Shown here in pieces: positions 21,101-25,692 of a stretch of DNA of 64,000 bases; position 1 is the stretch's first letter, and every line of letters begins with the position of its first letter. Origin of the DNA: Bradyrhizobiaceae bacterium Ga0074131 (GTDB taxonomy: Bacteria > Pseudomonadota > Alphaproteobacteria > Rhizobiales > Xanthobacteraceae); assembly GCA_001464035.1 (NCBI GenBank), contig LNEC01000014.1, forward strand, positions 62,001 to 126,000. The letters are read 5' to 3'. The notes beneath the pieces were generated by a model. It was not told where the DNA came from. It searched no databases and saw nothing but the letters and a program-made list of their open reading frames with translations. The position numbers were made by a program, and so were the translations under genes.

Positions 21101-22469
21101 TGGACAATTGACCGATCGCCTGAGCCTGGGTCGGCGCCGTCGACACGGTGATCGCGGTGACCCCGGTGTCATCCGCGGTGCCGTTCGTAGGGCCACCAAA
21201 GGATTCCGTCTCGCTGCCATTGTATCGATCAGCGGCCAGCGGAACCAAGCTGCTAGGTCCCTCGGGATCCTCACTCTCGCCCTCGCCGATCGTTTCATCG
21301 AGTTCAATATCCCCGATAAATCCCTGCTCACCCTCGCCCTCACCGCGCGTGATTGTGGGGCCATCGTCGAGGAACGAAACTCCGAGCGAAGTTGACGACA
21401 CCGCCGTCGCCACGCCCCCGAGGCTGTCGGTGACAATCTGCTGCACGAACACCACGCTGGCGAGATCGGCGCCTTCGCTGGTATCCGGATTTGACGGCAG
21501 GTTGTGCTGAATGGCCTGGTATTGAGCTACACTGAGTTTCAGGGTCACGGGATCGAGATACAGCTCGAACGCAATCGCCCCGCCGGGGTTTGCCACGCCG
21601 CTGATACCTTCGCGACCGACAACCAGACTACCTTCGGTGAAAAGGAATATCTGGTTGCCCGTGACGGTCGCAACCAGCCCGGAAGCAACGCCATTGAAGG
21701 CAGCCCCCGACGCGGTCGTCAGGCTGTATGCAACGGTGCCCGGTCCGTTCGTGCCGAAATTGGCTGTGGACTCCGCGACGACAGCCACCGCGCTTTCCGC
21801 CCAGCCGATCAGTCCAACGGGCGAGAATACGGCAGGCAGGGCGGCGCTCGCCTGATCATTGGCGCCAAACAGGATTTGAACGTCAAGCGTCTCGTCGTGG
21901 ATCAGCAGGATGCTTGCAAGCGTGAATGCGGCCGAAGGCGCCACGCTGGGCGTGCCCGCAAATTGCTCCGCAGTCAGTCGGAAGTTGGGCAATTGCTCCT
22001 GGCCAAGCAGGTCGAGCGGATTGCCGGTGTTCAGCGGATCGACCGAGCTGTTGCTGAAATTCGCGCCGCTGCCCTGCGCGTTGCCGGGGCCGTTGCCGGC
22101 CGCCGGCAATACCGATTGATCGTCGGTGATTGGAAACAGGCTGGCGAATTCGCCGGGGGAAACCTCGCGACCGGGCGCCACTTCGACCGTGAGATTCTTC
22201 AGCGCGTCGTGTCGCGAGTCGAAGAACGGCTCGACCGTCACCGTCGACTTGTTGTCGAACAGAATGATCAGTCTTTCGCCGACACGGACGAGCGTGATCT
22301 TTTCGTTCGCAATTGCGGTAAAGTCGAGCTGGACCTTTTGGTCGTAGCCGAGATTGACGACGACCGCCTGGTCACCCTGAGGCTTGCTAAGCCTGAAAAT
22401 CCGTGGAGGAGCGGCGCTGCTGGGGTTTCCGGTTCCGGAAGCCTGAGCAACCTGAAAAGGTCCGTTCAT
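6174..22469 (-). CDS. Giant LapA-like RTX adhesin with VWA domain (about 5,431 residues)
   Basis: This is predicted to be a type I-secreted surface adhesin. The frame is open to 22577, but the ATG at 22469 has GGAG eight bases upstream and starts MNGPFQVAQA; the region before it looks like promoter. Residues 1-118 form a small beta-rich retention-type module, followed by PAAG at 122-125 (possible LapG site). From about 366 to 4190 run VCBS/DUF5801 (T1SS-143)-like repeats, most ending DD-x-P; I count 16. Inserted are two jelly-roll-like modules (about 2036-2225 and 2573-2757) and a module between Cys2944 and Cys3165. A VWA domain starts with MIDAS residues Asp4219, Ser4221 and Ser4223. RTX nonapeptides occupy roughly 4620-5035, EF-hand-like loops (DLDHNG, DVDGSG, DGNHDG, DANHNG) about 5190-5300, and an amphipathic C-terminus carries the secretion signal. 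It is convergent with lapG. Ligand unknown. Confidence 0.93.
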   Translation of the reverse strand: MNGPFQVAQASGTGNPSSAAPPRIFRLSKPQGDQAVVVNLGYDQKVQLDFTAIANEKITLVRVGERLIILFDNKSTVTVEPFFDSRHDALKNLTVEVAPGREVSPGEFASLFPITDDQSVLPAAGNGPGNAQGSGANFSNSSVDPLNTGNPLDLLGQEQLPNFRLTAEQFAGTPSVAPSAAFTLASILLIHDETLDVQILFGANDQASAALPAVFSPVGLIGWAESAVAVVAESTANFGTNGPGTVAYSLTTASGAAFNGVASGLVATVTGNQIFLFTEGSLVVGREGISGVANPGGAIAFELYLDPVTLKLSVAQYQAIQHNLPSNPDTSEGADLASVVFVQQIVTDSLGGVATAVSSTSLGVSFLDDGPTITRGEGEGEQGFIGDIELDETIGEGESEDPEGPSSLVPLAADRYNGSETESFGGPTNGTADDTGVTAITVSTAPTQAQAIGQLSTSANPGALLGLFPPAIVNFGTDGPGPNGGISNAFTLVLSGATVATTLTATALAGSPLENLGAAARQIELVQVNDTTIEGRIVGDGIPGNGDEFVAFRITLVDANTPTAHITIDQFLAIDHGGSENPSQFDEQAFLNLIGNGTLDLKLVTTVTDGDGDFASSPVQINLIGNERSFISFDDDGPILVKAEGIVAHVDEDGLPGHNDDAGRTGETAGSVVSATATGAAGSLHAFVDFGTDGPGATAFHLAAPAAPESSGLTSKGGTVLIVSDGNVLHGYVETGVAGSGFSGTDREVFTLIVGGDGSYTFTLKDQIDHDPVLGGGDDTENLLTSSLDLSSFIVATDGDGDSIALGAGSFTVQVRDDIPILTSATISRTVDEDDIHTPWSHGTSPNDGSADGSLTEGSTGAAIVTGTLAGLVSVGADEPGTFGFTTTAVAQLTALGLFSKQTAQGDGDNGKPLFYQTSSGGPNEVVITGYEPNPQGNPVFSLTLNTVTGAYEFRLFDELIHFTEDGQNTDLRSGLPVNGVQATVPYLNLGSIITFTDRDGDSVTLSGKFTVTVTDDVPEADIDLKGSSVTVDESAGNQADDTTSSSVKALFASLENSGIVGDDPDVAGDSNGGTSGNGAIAYARSDFAVVINDSDIGADSPPYPHQFTLSVAGGDGTASGLFVTDGSPIILSSANGLIIGTVSGGTFNGKVAFAIAIESNGEVSVAQYLSLKHDDRGDSNETNDNGNNSNDASPDDPLTIQQTLNGKIIATLTVTDSDGDQSSNSVNIGNLINFLDDGPSVDLRVVHGAHLIHDETPGIDAPDDDVAGTTAFAGLTLATVFAAVDTPSGDDPDVTDNPIGYALATSPVFSFATQSYGADGAATANPIRYELLLSSSNVHSGLVTTEGRDIHLFKEGNLIVGRYEPADNNLPDGSSDEVAAFAISIDPATGQLAMVQYVSLRHPDDDNPDDTVHLDNHTLSVRVTITDGDGDPASDTVDISEVIQFEDDGPAITNYQLNPSFALVHDESSGLQDQDTSASLPGMFSGLAISHNDDPHVASHPIGHAVSAVSAFTSLSVNYGADGQGPAVRYSLDLIPSNGANSGIFVNDVNGTPRQVFLFQKGDIIVGTFDGSGVGPDSDSTVESTDAVAFAIGIDPATGAVHLVQYLSVNHSNSNPDLDPDEIQFLASGLIRAVVTVEDGDGDTDSESVDIGARVGFSDDGPVALLTATSGTIVLDETDNDADDGSVGGILAQRTVNGSSLFTVTTQNYGADGPKDANNNGAADSDAKTFSLVLQDAASGLVDAVSDLPITLSFNGTSIEGKISSGEVAFTIAIDSSSGNVTVTQLRAIEHNDPADHDESASPAFMSAGHIKLRMTLTDDDGDQAVSDIELGAQIKFEDDGPKPVSTTATVTGAVEEDGMTLSSDANEGANGSPDTQDGNKQQPGDDSTQDQAFGLSGSLSPLVSFGSDGPAANGGFSITTTQLNLLPTLYAGGQPVVYSSNGTVLTATNSVGQVVFTLTVNANGSWNFDLDGQLDHVDDNTENFDLRTNAFGTTSTPSIDFSSIIVATDGDGDSITGLAPGRFQISVQDDIPTIVPPVGAGLGPNLIVNGSFEDITPNVPLADGNFGLYSSINGWQAGDSTPFELQRGNIGGLSPFDGTIKVELDGDTADNPGNGNGVPTASTHATIQQTIATAAGQAYQLTFYYSPREDDGPGDSSGMQVLWNGTVVHTLDGATEGWQQIVLTLTGTGSDTLAFRGFGAGEQNELGAYLDQVSLQSLGATIVDEDGLPLGNHDFAAGDDQGQITDDAPLSLPANEATASGVLGIVWGSDAVDSGPADSNGRTLGGFVQDTPDAAGDRSVTFAGAVAPVGLTSHGAQVTYWVSTDGTFLIAYRGAGVVAPAEPIVADRVFEVSLSDDGAGAFRFVLLGQLDHAPGQVENNLSLTFGYTATDSDGDSASGAFVINLDDDMPKFGGATNAAVDEDDLAGAGHPGNSDVAAGDNLADPSAVAVSGSFGVTFGADGPAANNAISGVTFTPAVTSDGLPVSMFLDSGIWYGRAGGVGGDNVFSLAFDTGTGQYTFTLLDNLDHPVSGTEDNIVLNFSFTATDFDGDTATGSFSVDVDDDMPVTPPPATNLLVNGDFVGGTFNGRGDFPTAFAWGDNGHGGIDTNGIEGWTVTGSQIERVGNNYLGMTTSNGNPMIDMAASPGNIQIAQTVNGLTAGGDYVIQFEAGTPVPGTGLLEVVWNGVVVATINPPVDSMAPFNLSVVAGAGPNTLAFREIGLSDNTTTGITNEGGTHGHHGTYLANIGLVQVATVDEDGLSLANSFGNSVGIGDSTQIGDAPTNSPAVTRSLGIQWGADDNDDATDVSGLQDTPGGTGDRSLTFTNALVTIGGVASLTSNGAPVSYQLVDNGTRLVGYVNAGAAGYTPGERLVFEVTLSDDGSGAFTVTLRDQLDHAPGANENDIVLSFNYTATDSDGDTATGSFVVSVDDDMPVIVASDACEEVAVSYTGVIAGNVEERGINGADDRDLLLTAIGFIQGNGAPDNDVNTASDIGVGNQHIDGQDTPIPAELLRIDFVNAVQIGPTSHSGHYDVEAASFTIAQIQGNPDNTATVFVQVFDANEDLDFNNDTRLPITLADVTVTNNGVDPFLLTPVYVGAALVGVVVSGLNDGAVVTVNTAADFDRLVVSNYDGVTVNTSPSGDPVTLTGGSPFAIEGISSIVCEPVTLTVAHDESAGFTPQSGPNAENDVDPATAPLALTGAIAVAGVTFAAGFPGFAVSSGSAAALFVAQPGADEPANISYRLSTSAAGGLFTGQDSGLNTTDGNDDIHLFSDPNDPSIVWGVDSANFATGQKVFALYLDGAGKLWTAQFQPIAHDVDGSSAAAHDDTVSITSGLVHVTGTITDADNDQAFAVSPAGLNIRFQDDGPVATAEASQNVAEGATTPVGQLDFAQGADGATVTHINGNPLTFDAGTGWATVNVALGTLQVKANGEYQFTAANPTTSPVPPVVFNYTVTDADGDTSGSTLTFQITDANAPTAGASAAAVDDDGLTGNNPLSNTNDLNANLGDDAGDTSEATFTGTLNGAVGGDTPGVFSLAGNTSGVVGTENVSYSLLGNVLTATTVGGTRPGTDLFKVEITNPATGAYKVTLLDNVLHAVVADGENATDPTTTLSFTITDNDNSQASGTLTITFDDDAPTAVVDSNSVNEGALLTVLAANGVLNNDGAGADGFAVGGGVVGVRAAGGDTTTAVATGVATSIAGLHGTLILQADGGYTYQSTSNNISSNTTDVFVYTIKDGDGDLSTTTLTINLADANLVAPADNDVLVYENALDTTVTGSDLAAGTVTGSLGTASALETDSSNQLTATGGFGALTYALASSATGTYGTIQINSNGSYTYTLTKPYDTSPDAANGANTEDNRDSFTYSVTDANGNTTTGSITVDIVDDIPTATVGAALTVLETAGVTAGTNLLANDTQGADGATLTHVDLGAGFVAITTGTPSAGGFSFTPAGGQGTYVFFANGDWTFDPSVNASTSNQTGNFTYRITDGDGDTSTATQAVNITNANSPLVISGAITGTVEEEHGLPGGIDDAISGVMPDADADVGVTLTTTTNAVGGSFASLVTGGIDGTLNFAFSLSGNPAVQTVSSGALLSGGKPVLFALDGGNLIGFVNSDGGTGPYSSATDTKVFTVTLTSAGAYTFTLNAPVDHPIHSPSTEDTIAINLNGLVTVTDPGGPSPADTNVALNASITVIDDAPVANAVSKSIVESGVDTNLMLILDVSGSMNDSSGLAGLSRLDLLKAAAIELLEQYDNVGNVKVRVITFNDSAGEHGAVWESVASAKSFILGLTADDGTDYDDATAAAIDAFADSGKLATPGVRNVSYFLSDGDPEPNSEGLNDGEESTWTTFLNNNDIESISVGIGSGISSTAQLDRVAYDGRGAGTNTNGTIVTDLSQLEATLVTSALATSGNLAAGGGNGFGADGGYVKSITADGTTYTYNPTTDTLTPSGGPNNGSFNTATNQLTIALVSGASLVVDLDNGAYTYTPPGLFGSSFTESIGYALIDGDSDLVSSTLSINVASADLPPIVRDDRVITNQAGASGADTIAIPDYALLYNDSDANGQAIAVTAVNNASDGSVTHVGVIVTFTESSNGDDDGGTFTYTGSTTSPAASDTGGVSVDRDQAGQNTLDGTGLGDILIGRSSSADIILGYQGNDVLIGNSGDDTLDGGTGADLMVGGAGNDTYVVDDAGDSAIEVAGEGTDTLEFEVSFDDGSDAQFAHVENLTIAASGLTINLGDQTEGFTVTGSSGSDAVTAGSGNDIIDTLAGGGTVAAGAGDDRVRYYNTAGLTLDGGANGGAGDTLVMTGAVVVAVNLANADQTTGDNTTVNGFENIDASAATSAVNLTGSSGANVLIGGTAGDTFNLFAGADSLTGGGGTDTLALDATSTDLNNATDAQLIGVENVLLSNAATVNLSNQTEGFTITGSGGADSITGAAGNDVIVGAANDALLNGGGGTNTLRVGASFNDVNNAQITSIQNVILTAANTTLVLSDQTEGFTITGSTGIDNITGGSGTDTIIGGLGADQMNGGAGADTFRFGTNDSISTLGGSGDSGTIVGYDVITGFNTAEDKLDLVVAATAATAGNVNGSDSELTISGDTVESHSTLNGMATFFGTDSFTTARSVTSTASLAAVVDYLRESDIGGAGATLAFTTSGAIGTHTFIYQQTTTNDGDAGGYTLVDLSGTTISNLNSLLGTTVDPIVLDLDHNGVSFSSLENGVSFDINSDGAQDRLAWTANGGDGILALDVDGSGRIENGNELFTPTFNGGSFADGIAALASLDGNHDGVIDSRDAAFGDLTVWQDANHNGVSDGGELTRLGDLGISSIELATTPGAPIDGQNIAGIGSFTYADGTTGTFVEVDLDASLGTSAADIAVEFDHGGGDIDLSALQQAVGDVAPPQQPQGGEAPVADAGSTVPAAIAIMHEQAQLAMQLAAS
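22095..22106 (-). other. Predicted LapG cleavage motif PAAG (residues 122-125 of adhesin)
   Basis: Characterised LapG proteases cut within [T/A/P]-A-A-G near residue 100-120 of their adhesins. Here the codons CCG GCG GCC GGC, read on the minus strand, encode Pro122-Ala-Ala-Gly125, right after a compact beta-rich module and before a Gly/Asn-rich linker, the expected position. Cleavage itself is inference. Confidence 0.7.
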
Positions 22470-22525
22470 CGAATAATCTCCGAGCGCCAAGAAATTTGAA
22501 AAAAGTTTGAACTCAATTGGAACTT

Positions 22526-22541
22526 TTAAGTTATTGTTAAC
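22526..22541. promoter_or_regulatory. CtrA-like box TTAA-N7-TTAAC in adhesin / divergent gene promoter
   Basis: The AT-rich 230-base gap between the adhesin start (22469) and the divergent small gene (22700) contains TTAAGTTATTGTTAAC, an exact match to the alphaproteobacterial CtrA consensus TTAA-N7-TTAAC. It sits 57-72 bases before the adhesin ATG. AT-rich sequence makes chance matches easier, so the function is only suggested. Confidence 0.35.
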
Positions 22542-22699
22542 CCATATTGCGGTCAACAAAAGTGTTTGGTTAATCAATACTTTCGCTGCAAATGTGGTAA
22601 AGGAGGAACAGCCAAATCAGGCGTGGGCCCCGATTTGGCATGTATTTTCAGAGGAGTAGGCAGGGGCAAACGGTGCTCCCCTGCCGGCGGAGCCGCTCG

Positions 22700-23116
22700 A
22701 TGAGGCGTATGTTGCTGGTTCTGGTAGCGGCCGCCGTCGGGGGGCTAGACGCTACCGCCATGGCCCAAACCCGGCTGGTGGAGCGTTCGGTGAAGGCCTT
22801 TCCGAACAAGGACACCCAGATCGGGGTTTACTTGAACGTACTGCCGGACTGTACATCCGGCGCCCTGCCGACCATCCGGCTGGCCAGTCCACCCGCCTCG
22901 GGAAAGGTAATCGTCAAGACGGCCAAGGTTAAAGCGACCAACTACAAGGCCTGTCTGGCGCTCGAAGTCCCGGCCTATGTCGCGTTCTACAAGTCGCCGC
23001 CGGAGTTTTTGGGCGACGACGTGTTGACGCTGGAGGTCAAGTATTCGGGCGGACGCACAGAACTCCAGAAAATCACCGTCAACGTGGTGGGGGCCGGACC
23101 GCAGCAAAGGATTTAG
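22700..23116 (+). CDS. Small exported protein of unknown function
   Basis: I do not recognise the family. The ATG at 22700 has GGAG eight bases upstream and gives a clean signal peptide (MRRMLLVLVAAAVGGLDATAMAQ), whereas the longer frame from 22640 starts with a non-hydrophobic Arg-rich stretch. The mature part, about 115 residues, is beta-rich with two cysteines (LPDCTSG and YKACLAL) that could form a disulfide. It ends with ILKS-free polar residues GAGPQQRI. It is divergent from the giant adhesin and shares its promoter region, so co-regulation or an accessory role in the envelope is possible but unproven. Confidence 0.72.
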   Translation: MRRMLLVLVAAAVGGLDATAMAQTRLVERSVKAFPNKDTQIGVYLNVLPDCTSGALPTIRLASPPASGKVIVKTAKVKATNYKACLALEVPAYVAFYKSPPEFLGDDVLTLEVKYSGGRTELQKITVNVVGAGPQQRI

Positions 23117-23189
23117 CGGCGGCTCCGCATCCCCGTTGGTTGCGATATTCCCGCCGGGCCCGGTCGATGGCGACGGCCGCCTGGGGGCT

Positions 23190-23660
23190 TTACCGGCCGT
23201 CCTGGCAATCGCCTATCCTGTGCGCGACGACCAGCTCGGTCTTCGGGAATCCGGCGCTCGATGCGTTGAGTTCGGTGTAAGCTTCCTCGCTGTGAACGGT
23301 TATCACGGTGCTGACGGGCCCGGTGAAATCGCACCGATTCGCGAATGTGTACCTGTTTTTCACCTTTTCGGGCTTCGCCGAAACGCAATTGCCGACCGAT
23401 GGGGATGCGAAGGTAGCCATCATGGCATGGGTCGGATCAACGCATCGCGTCGTTTCCCTCTGGAGCAGTCGTTGACCCGTCTTCTTGTGCAGGACGAGGT
23501 CAATGGTCCTCACAAAATGCCACATTCCTTGTCGGAAACTCGGGCCCTCGAACGGTTCTGCGCGCGATGGGGTGATCGGACCAGCAACCATCAACAGGGT
23601 TACGAAGACCACGCCACGGAACGAGATCTTCGGGTTGGTCAGGCAATTCCCCGCGGTCAT
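23190..23660 (-). CDS. DUF3617-like exported protein
   Basis: This is a small periplasmic protein of unknown function. After a signal peptide (ISFRGVVFVTLLMVAGPITPSRA) the sequence follows the DUF3617 layout: an early 'GMW' strand, a first Cys in TTRCVDPTHAM, further cysteines in VGNCVSA and ANRCDFTGPVS, then a 'STVITVHSEEAYT' strand. About 150 residues is normal for the family. I prefer the ATG at 23660, which has GGGAG seven bases upstream; a GTG at 23666 would add two residues. It is convergent with the preceding small exported protein. The family assignment is from motif layout only. Confidence 0.7.
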   Translation of the reverse strand: MTAGNCLTNPKISFRGVVFVTLLMVAGPITPSRAEPFEGPSFRQGMWHFVRTIDLVLHKKTGQRLLQRETTRCVDPTHAMMATFASPSVGNCVSAKPEKVKNRYTFANRCDFTGPVSTVITVHSEEAYTELNASSAGFPKTELVVAHRIGDCQDGR

Positions 23661-23666
23661 CGGCAC

Positions 23667-23996
23667 GCTCCCTATCGTGCCTCACTCCCTCTCGCGAATC
23701 AGGGCCTGCAACACCCAACCGGAATTGCCCTCAATCAAGGTCAAACTGAGCCGCCACCGTGAACCACAGCGACATTACAGGCGCGAATCAAGGCACCGCT
23801 TTCTGCCGACGAAGCTGGTTGCGTGGCGCCATCGGCTCCATCCGGACGCCGGCGACCTCGGCCCGGTTGATCTTCGATGACGGATCGCCCGCTCCGACGA
23901 CACATCGCCCAAGATCGCCCAAGATGCCCCAAGACCCGATTGACCTCGTGGAGGATTCTTGCTCTTCTGACACCATTGATCGGCTTGGGGGCGGCC
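23667..23996. other. Gene-poor stretch between small exported genes
   Basis: This 330-base stretch separates the divergent DUF3617-like gene and the gene at 23997. I see no convincing reading frame or RNA. It contains a three-copy tandem decamer (23904-23933) and presumably the promoters of both flanking genes. Confidence 0.4.
23904..23933. repeat. Three tandem 10-base units
   Basis: ATCGCCCAAG is repeated at 23904-23913 and 23914-23923, and a third unit, ATGCCCCAAG, follows at 23924-23933 with two differences. It lies upstream of the small gene at 23997. It may be a simple slippage repeat. Confidence 0.6.
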
Positions 23997-24371
23997 ATGC
24001 GCGTTGGATTTAGGGATTTTATTGCGGCGGCGGCTTGCCTTGGCGTTGCCGTGGCGGTCAATCCTGGTGCGGCTTCAGCCGCAGATTTGGGTCTGATGAC
24101 GTCCGGCCGAGGTGGCTGCTCCGAGATCGTCTTCGTCTGTGAGAACGGCCGTGCCTATCCGCTCTGCCCCATCGCCGTCAGTATCGCAGGTGAGGTTGTT
24201 ACCGCGTCGCTCTACACCTCGCCGCACCGCGCCACCCACGTCCGGCTGATCCCGATGGGCGTCGGCTACCGGTACGCCGGCCGGGGTGTATGGCTCGATG
24301 GAAAACGCGAAAACGCGCTGCTGAATTTTGGCAACCACAGCCAGATCGCCTGCACGATTCAGCATTCCTGA
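23997..24371 (+). CDS. Small Cys-containing exported protein of unknown function
   Basis: I chose the ATG at 23997 because it directly precedes a standard signal peptide (VGFRDFIAAAACLGVAVAVNPGAASA) and follows a G-rich run. The frame remains open upstream to 23877 but with unlikely composition. The mature domain is about 90 residues, with cysteines in GGCSEIVFVCENGRAYPLC and a fourth in SQIACTIQH, so two disulfides are plausible. The central part, SLYTSPHRATHVRLIPMGVGYRYAGRGVWLDG, looks like a small beta sandwich. The family is not recognised; it sits among other short exported proteins. Confidence 0.62.
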   Translation: MRVGFRDFIAAAACLGVAVAVNPGAASAADLGLMTSGRGGCSEIVFVCENGRAYPLCPIAVSIAGEVVTASLYTSPHRATHVRLIPMGVGYRYAGRGVWLDGKRENALLNFGNHSQIACTIQHS

Positions 24372-24427
24372 CGCCAGGCCGTTTCAGAACGGGCGAGATC
24401 AGCGCTTCGCATCTCGCAAGCGGCCGG

Positions 24428-24700
24428 TCAGCCCTTTGATCGCAGCACAACGCGTGACGAACGCGGATACATGTAAGCCTTGGGCCGGATGTAGACGGCG
24501 CAGTAGTCGTCCCAGTGATACTGCTGCCAATTCCATTTCCAGCAACCGGACTTTATCTCGGGATCGTATCCCCAGTTGAGCCGGTACGGTTCATCGCCGA
24601 ACGGATAGGGGCCGCTGGAGGCGCCACTGGTGGAAAGTACCAAAACCGAAAAGGCGGCGGCGAAAATCGCAAACAATGACCTTGGCATCAAAAGCCCCAT
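24428..24700 (-). CDS. Small exported Trp/Tyr-rich protein of unknown function
   Basis: This 90-residue protein starts at an ATG preceded by GAGGA about nine bases upstream. A signal peptide (LFAIFAAAFSVLVLSTSGASS) is followed by a mature part of about 60 residues, unusually rich in Trp and Tyr (GCWKWNWQQYHWDDYC) with two cysteines, ending in a basic segment. It is convergent with the gene at 23997. I do not recognise the family; similar short aromatic-rich exported proteins are common in Bradyrhizobium. Confidence 0.6.
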   Translation of the reverse strand: MGLLMPRSLFAIFAAAFSVLVLSTSGASSGPYPFGDEPYRLNWGYDPEIKSGCWKWNWQQYHWDDYCAVYIRPKAYMYPRSSRVVLRSKG

Positions 24701-24929
24701 GTTGGGATGTCCTCACGAAGATTGGCAAATGCCGCAGCTGTTATCAAGGCCTCTCGAGCTGCCCGGCGGAGCTACGCCAAACGTCTGCCGTTACCTGCGT
24801 CTTTGAAGGGGACATTTCTTTTCGATCTCGGCCGCGCCTTCGGCATGCTCAGGCTCCGGACGGTCCACGAAAAGACTGGCCAGCTCGGCGACAGCGCCTC
24901 CCTCGCTGCGGGCAATACGGAAATCTCCA

Positions 24930-25286
24930 TCAGGCTTTCGCGTTCGCGTCGTCTAAGACGCCCGGCGCGCGACTTTTGCTTGCTTCCACTCGCTGTTGCC
25001 GCTGCCCGGCCGCCCGGTCCAGATCCCATGCCCGCTCCAGCCGCTCGGGGCTGGTTTCCTTCAGCAACCTTCCCCATGCTGCCGCGAATGCCTGCCGGCA
25101 GGCGTCGAGGCTGGCCGTGCTGCCGCTGGCCCAGGTCGGCATCGCCATCGGAACGGTGATCTGCCACTCCCACGCTTTTTCGGCGCGCCGGATCCGCCCG
25201 ATCTGGTGACCTTCATAGCGCAGGGTGTAGTCGTCCGTGACGCCGGGCCAGGTAGGACTGGCGTTCAGTGTGATCGTCTTGGCCAT
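24930..25286 (-). CDS. Conserved hypothetical cytoplasmic protein
   Basis: This 118-residue protein starts at the ATG at 25286 (MAKTITLNASPTWPGVTDDYTLRYEG). The frame extends to 25328, but the extra residues look non-coding. It has beta strands 'TLRYEGHQIGRIRRAEKAWEWQITVPM' with alternating charged and aromatic residues, then a helix (SLDACRQAFAAAWGRLLKETSPERLERAW) and a basic tail. There is no signal peptide or transmembrane helix. The layout resembles a small family of rhizobial hypotheticals, but I cannot assign a function. Confidence 0.55.
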   Translation of the reverse strand: MAKTITLNASPTWPGVTDDYTLRYEGHQIGRIRRAEKAWEWQITVPMAMPTWASGSTASLDACRQAFAAAWGRLLKETSPERLERAWDLDRAAGQRQQRVEASKSRAPGVLDDANAKA

Positions 25287-25547
25287 GGAACGCTGGACTT
25301 CAGTCGTCAGGGTTAAAAGCGAGCGCAACGCGAGTACTCACGCCGGGCCTTCAGTCCAAAATACCCCAACCCAGGCGACTTTGTCACGGACCCTCGGCAA
25401 GCTCAATTGCGTCCTCGAACGGCCGAACCCAAAGGCGATATCTTCGCGCGCTGATCCAGCCGCGACACGCTTGGGAAGTTGGCTACATCCCGCGGGATTT
25501 ATTGCGGGACGTCCCAAAACCTGAAATGACGGAGTCGTTGATTATCT

Positions 25548-25624
25548 TGGTCGGAGTGGCAGGATTTGAACCTGCGACCCCTGCGTCCCGAACGCAGTGC
25601 TCTACCGGGCTGAGCCACACTCCG
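25548..25624 (-). tRNA. tRNA-Pro(CGG)
   Basis: Read on the minus strand, the sequence folds as a complete 77-base tRNA with the 3' CCA encoded. The acceptor stem starts CGGAGTG and closes with CACTCCG, followed by discriminator A and CCA. The D arm contains GGCTCAGCCCGGTAGAGC, the anticodon arm is CTGCG-TTCGGGA-CGCAG, giving anticodon CGG for proline codon CCG, and the T arm has GGTTCAAATCC. It is divergent from the downstream threonylcarbamoyl-AMP synthase gene. Confidence 0.97.
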
Positions 25625-25692
25625 ACAAGAACGCGGCTTATAGCCTTGGGTTTGGCATACCGCAAGAAGCCGAATTGAGGGTAGCTATCCCC

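Noticed and set aside
6099..22499. Many plus-strand frames opposite the adhesin
   Set aside because: All are antisense to a single 5.4-kilocodon gene with consistent repeat domains; they arise from low-stop high-GC repeats.
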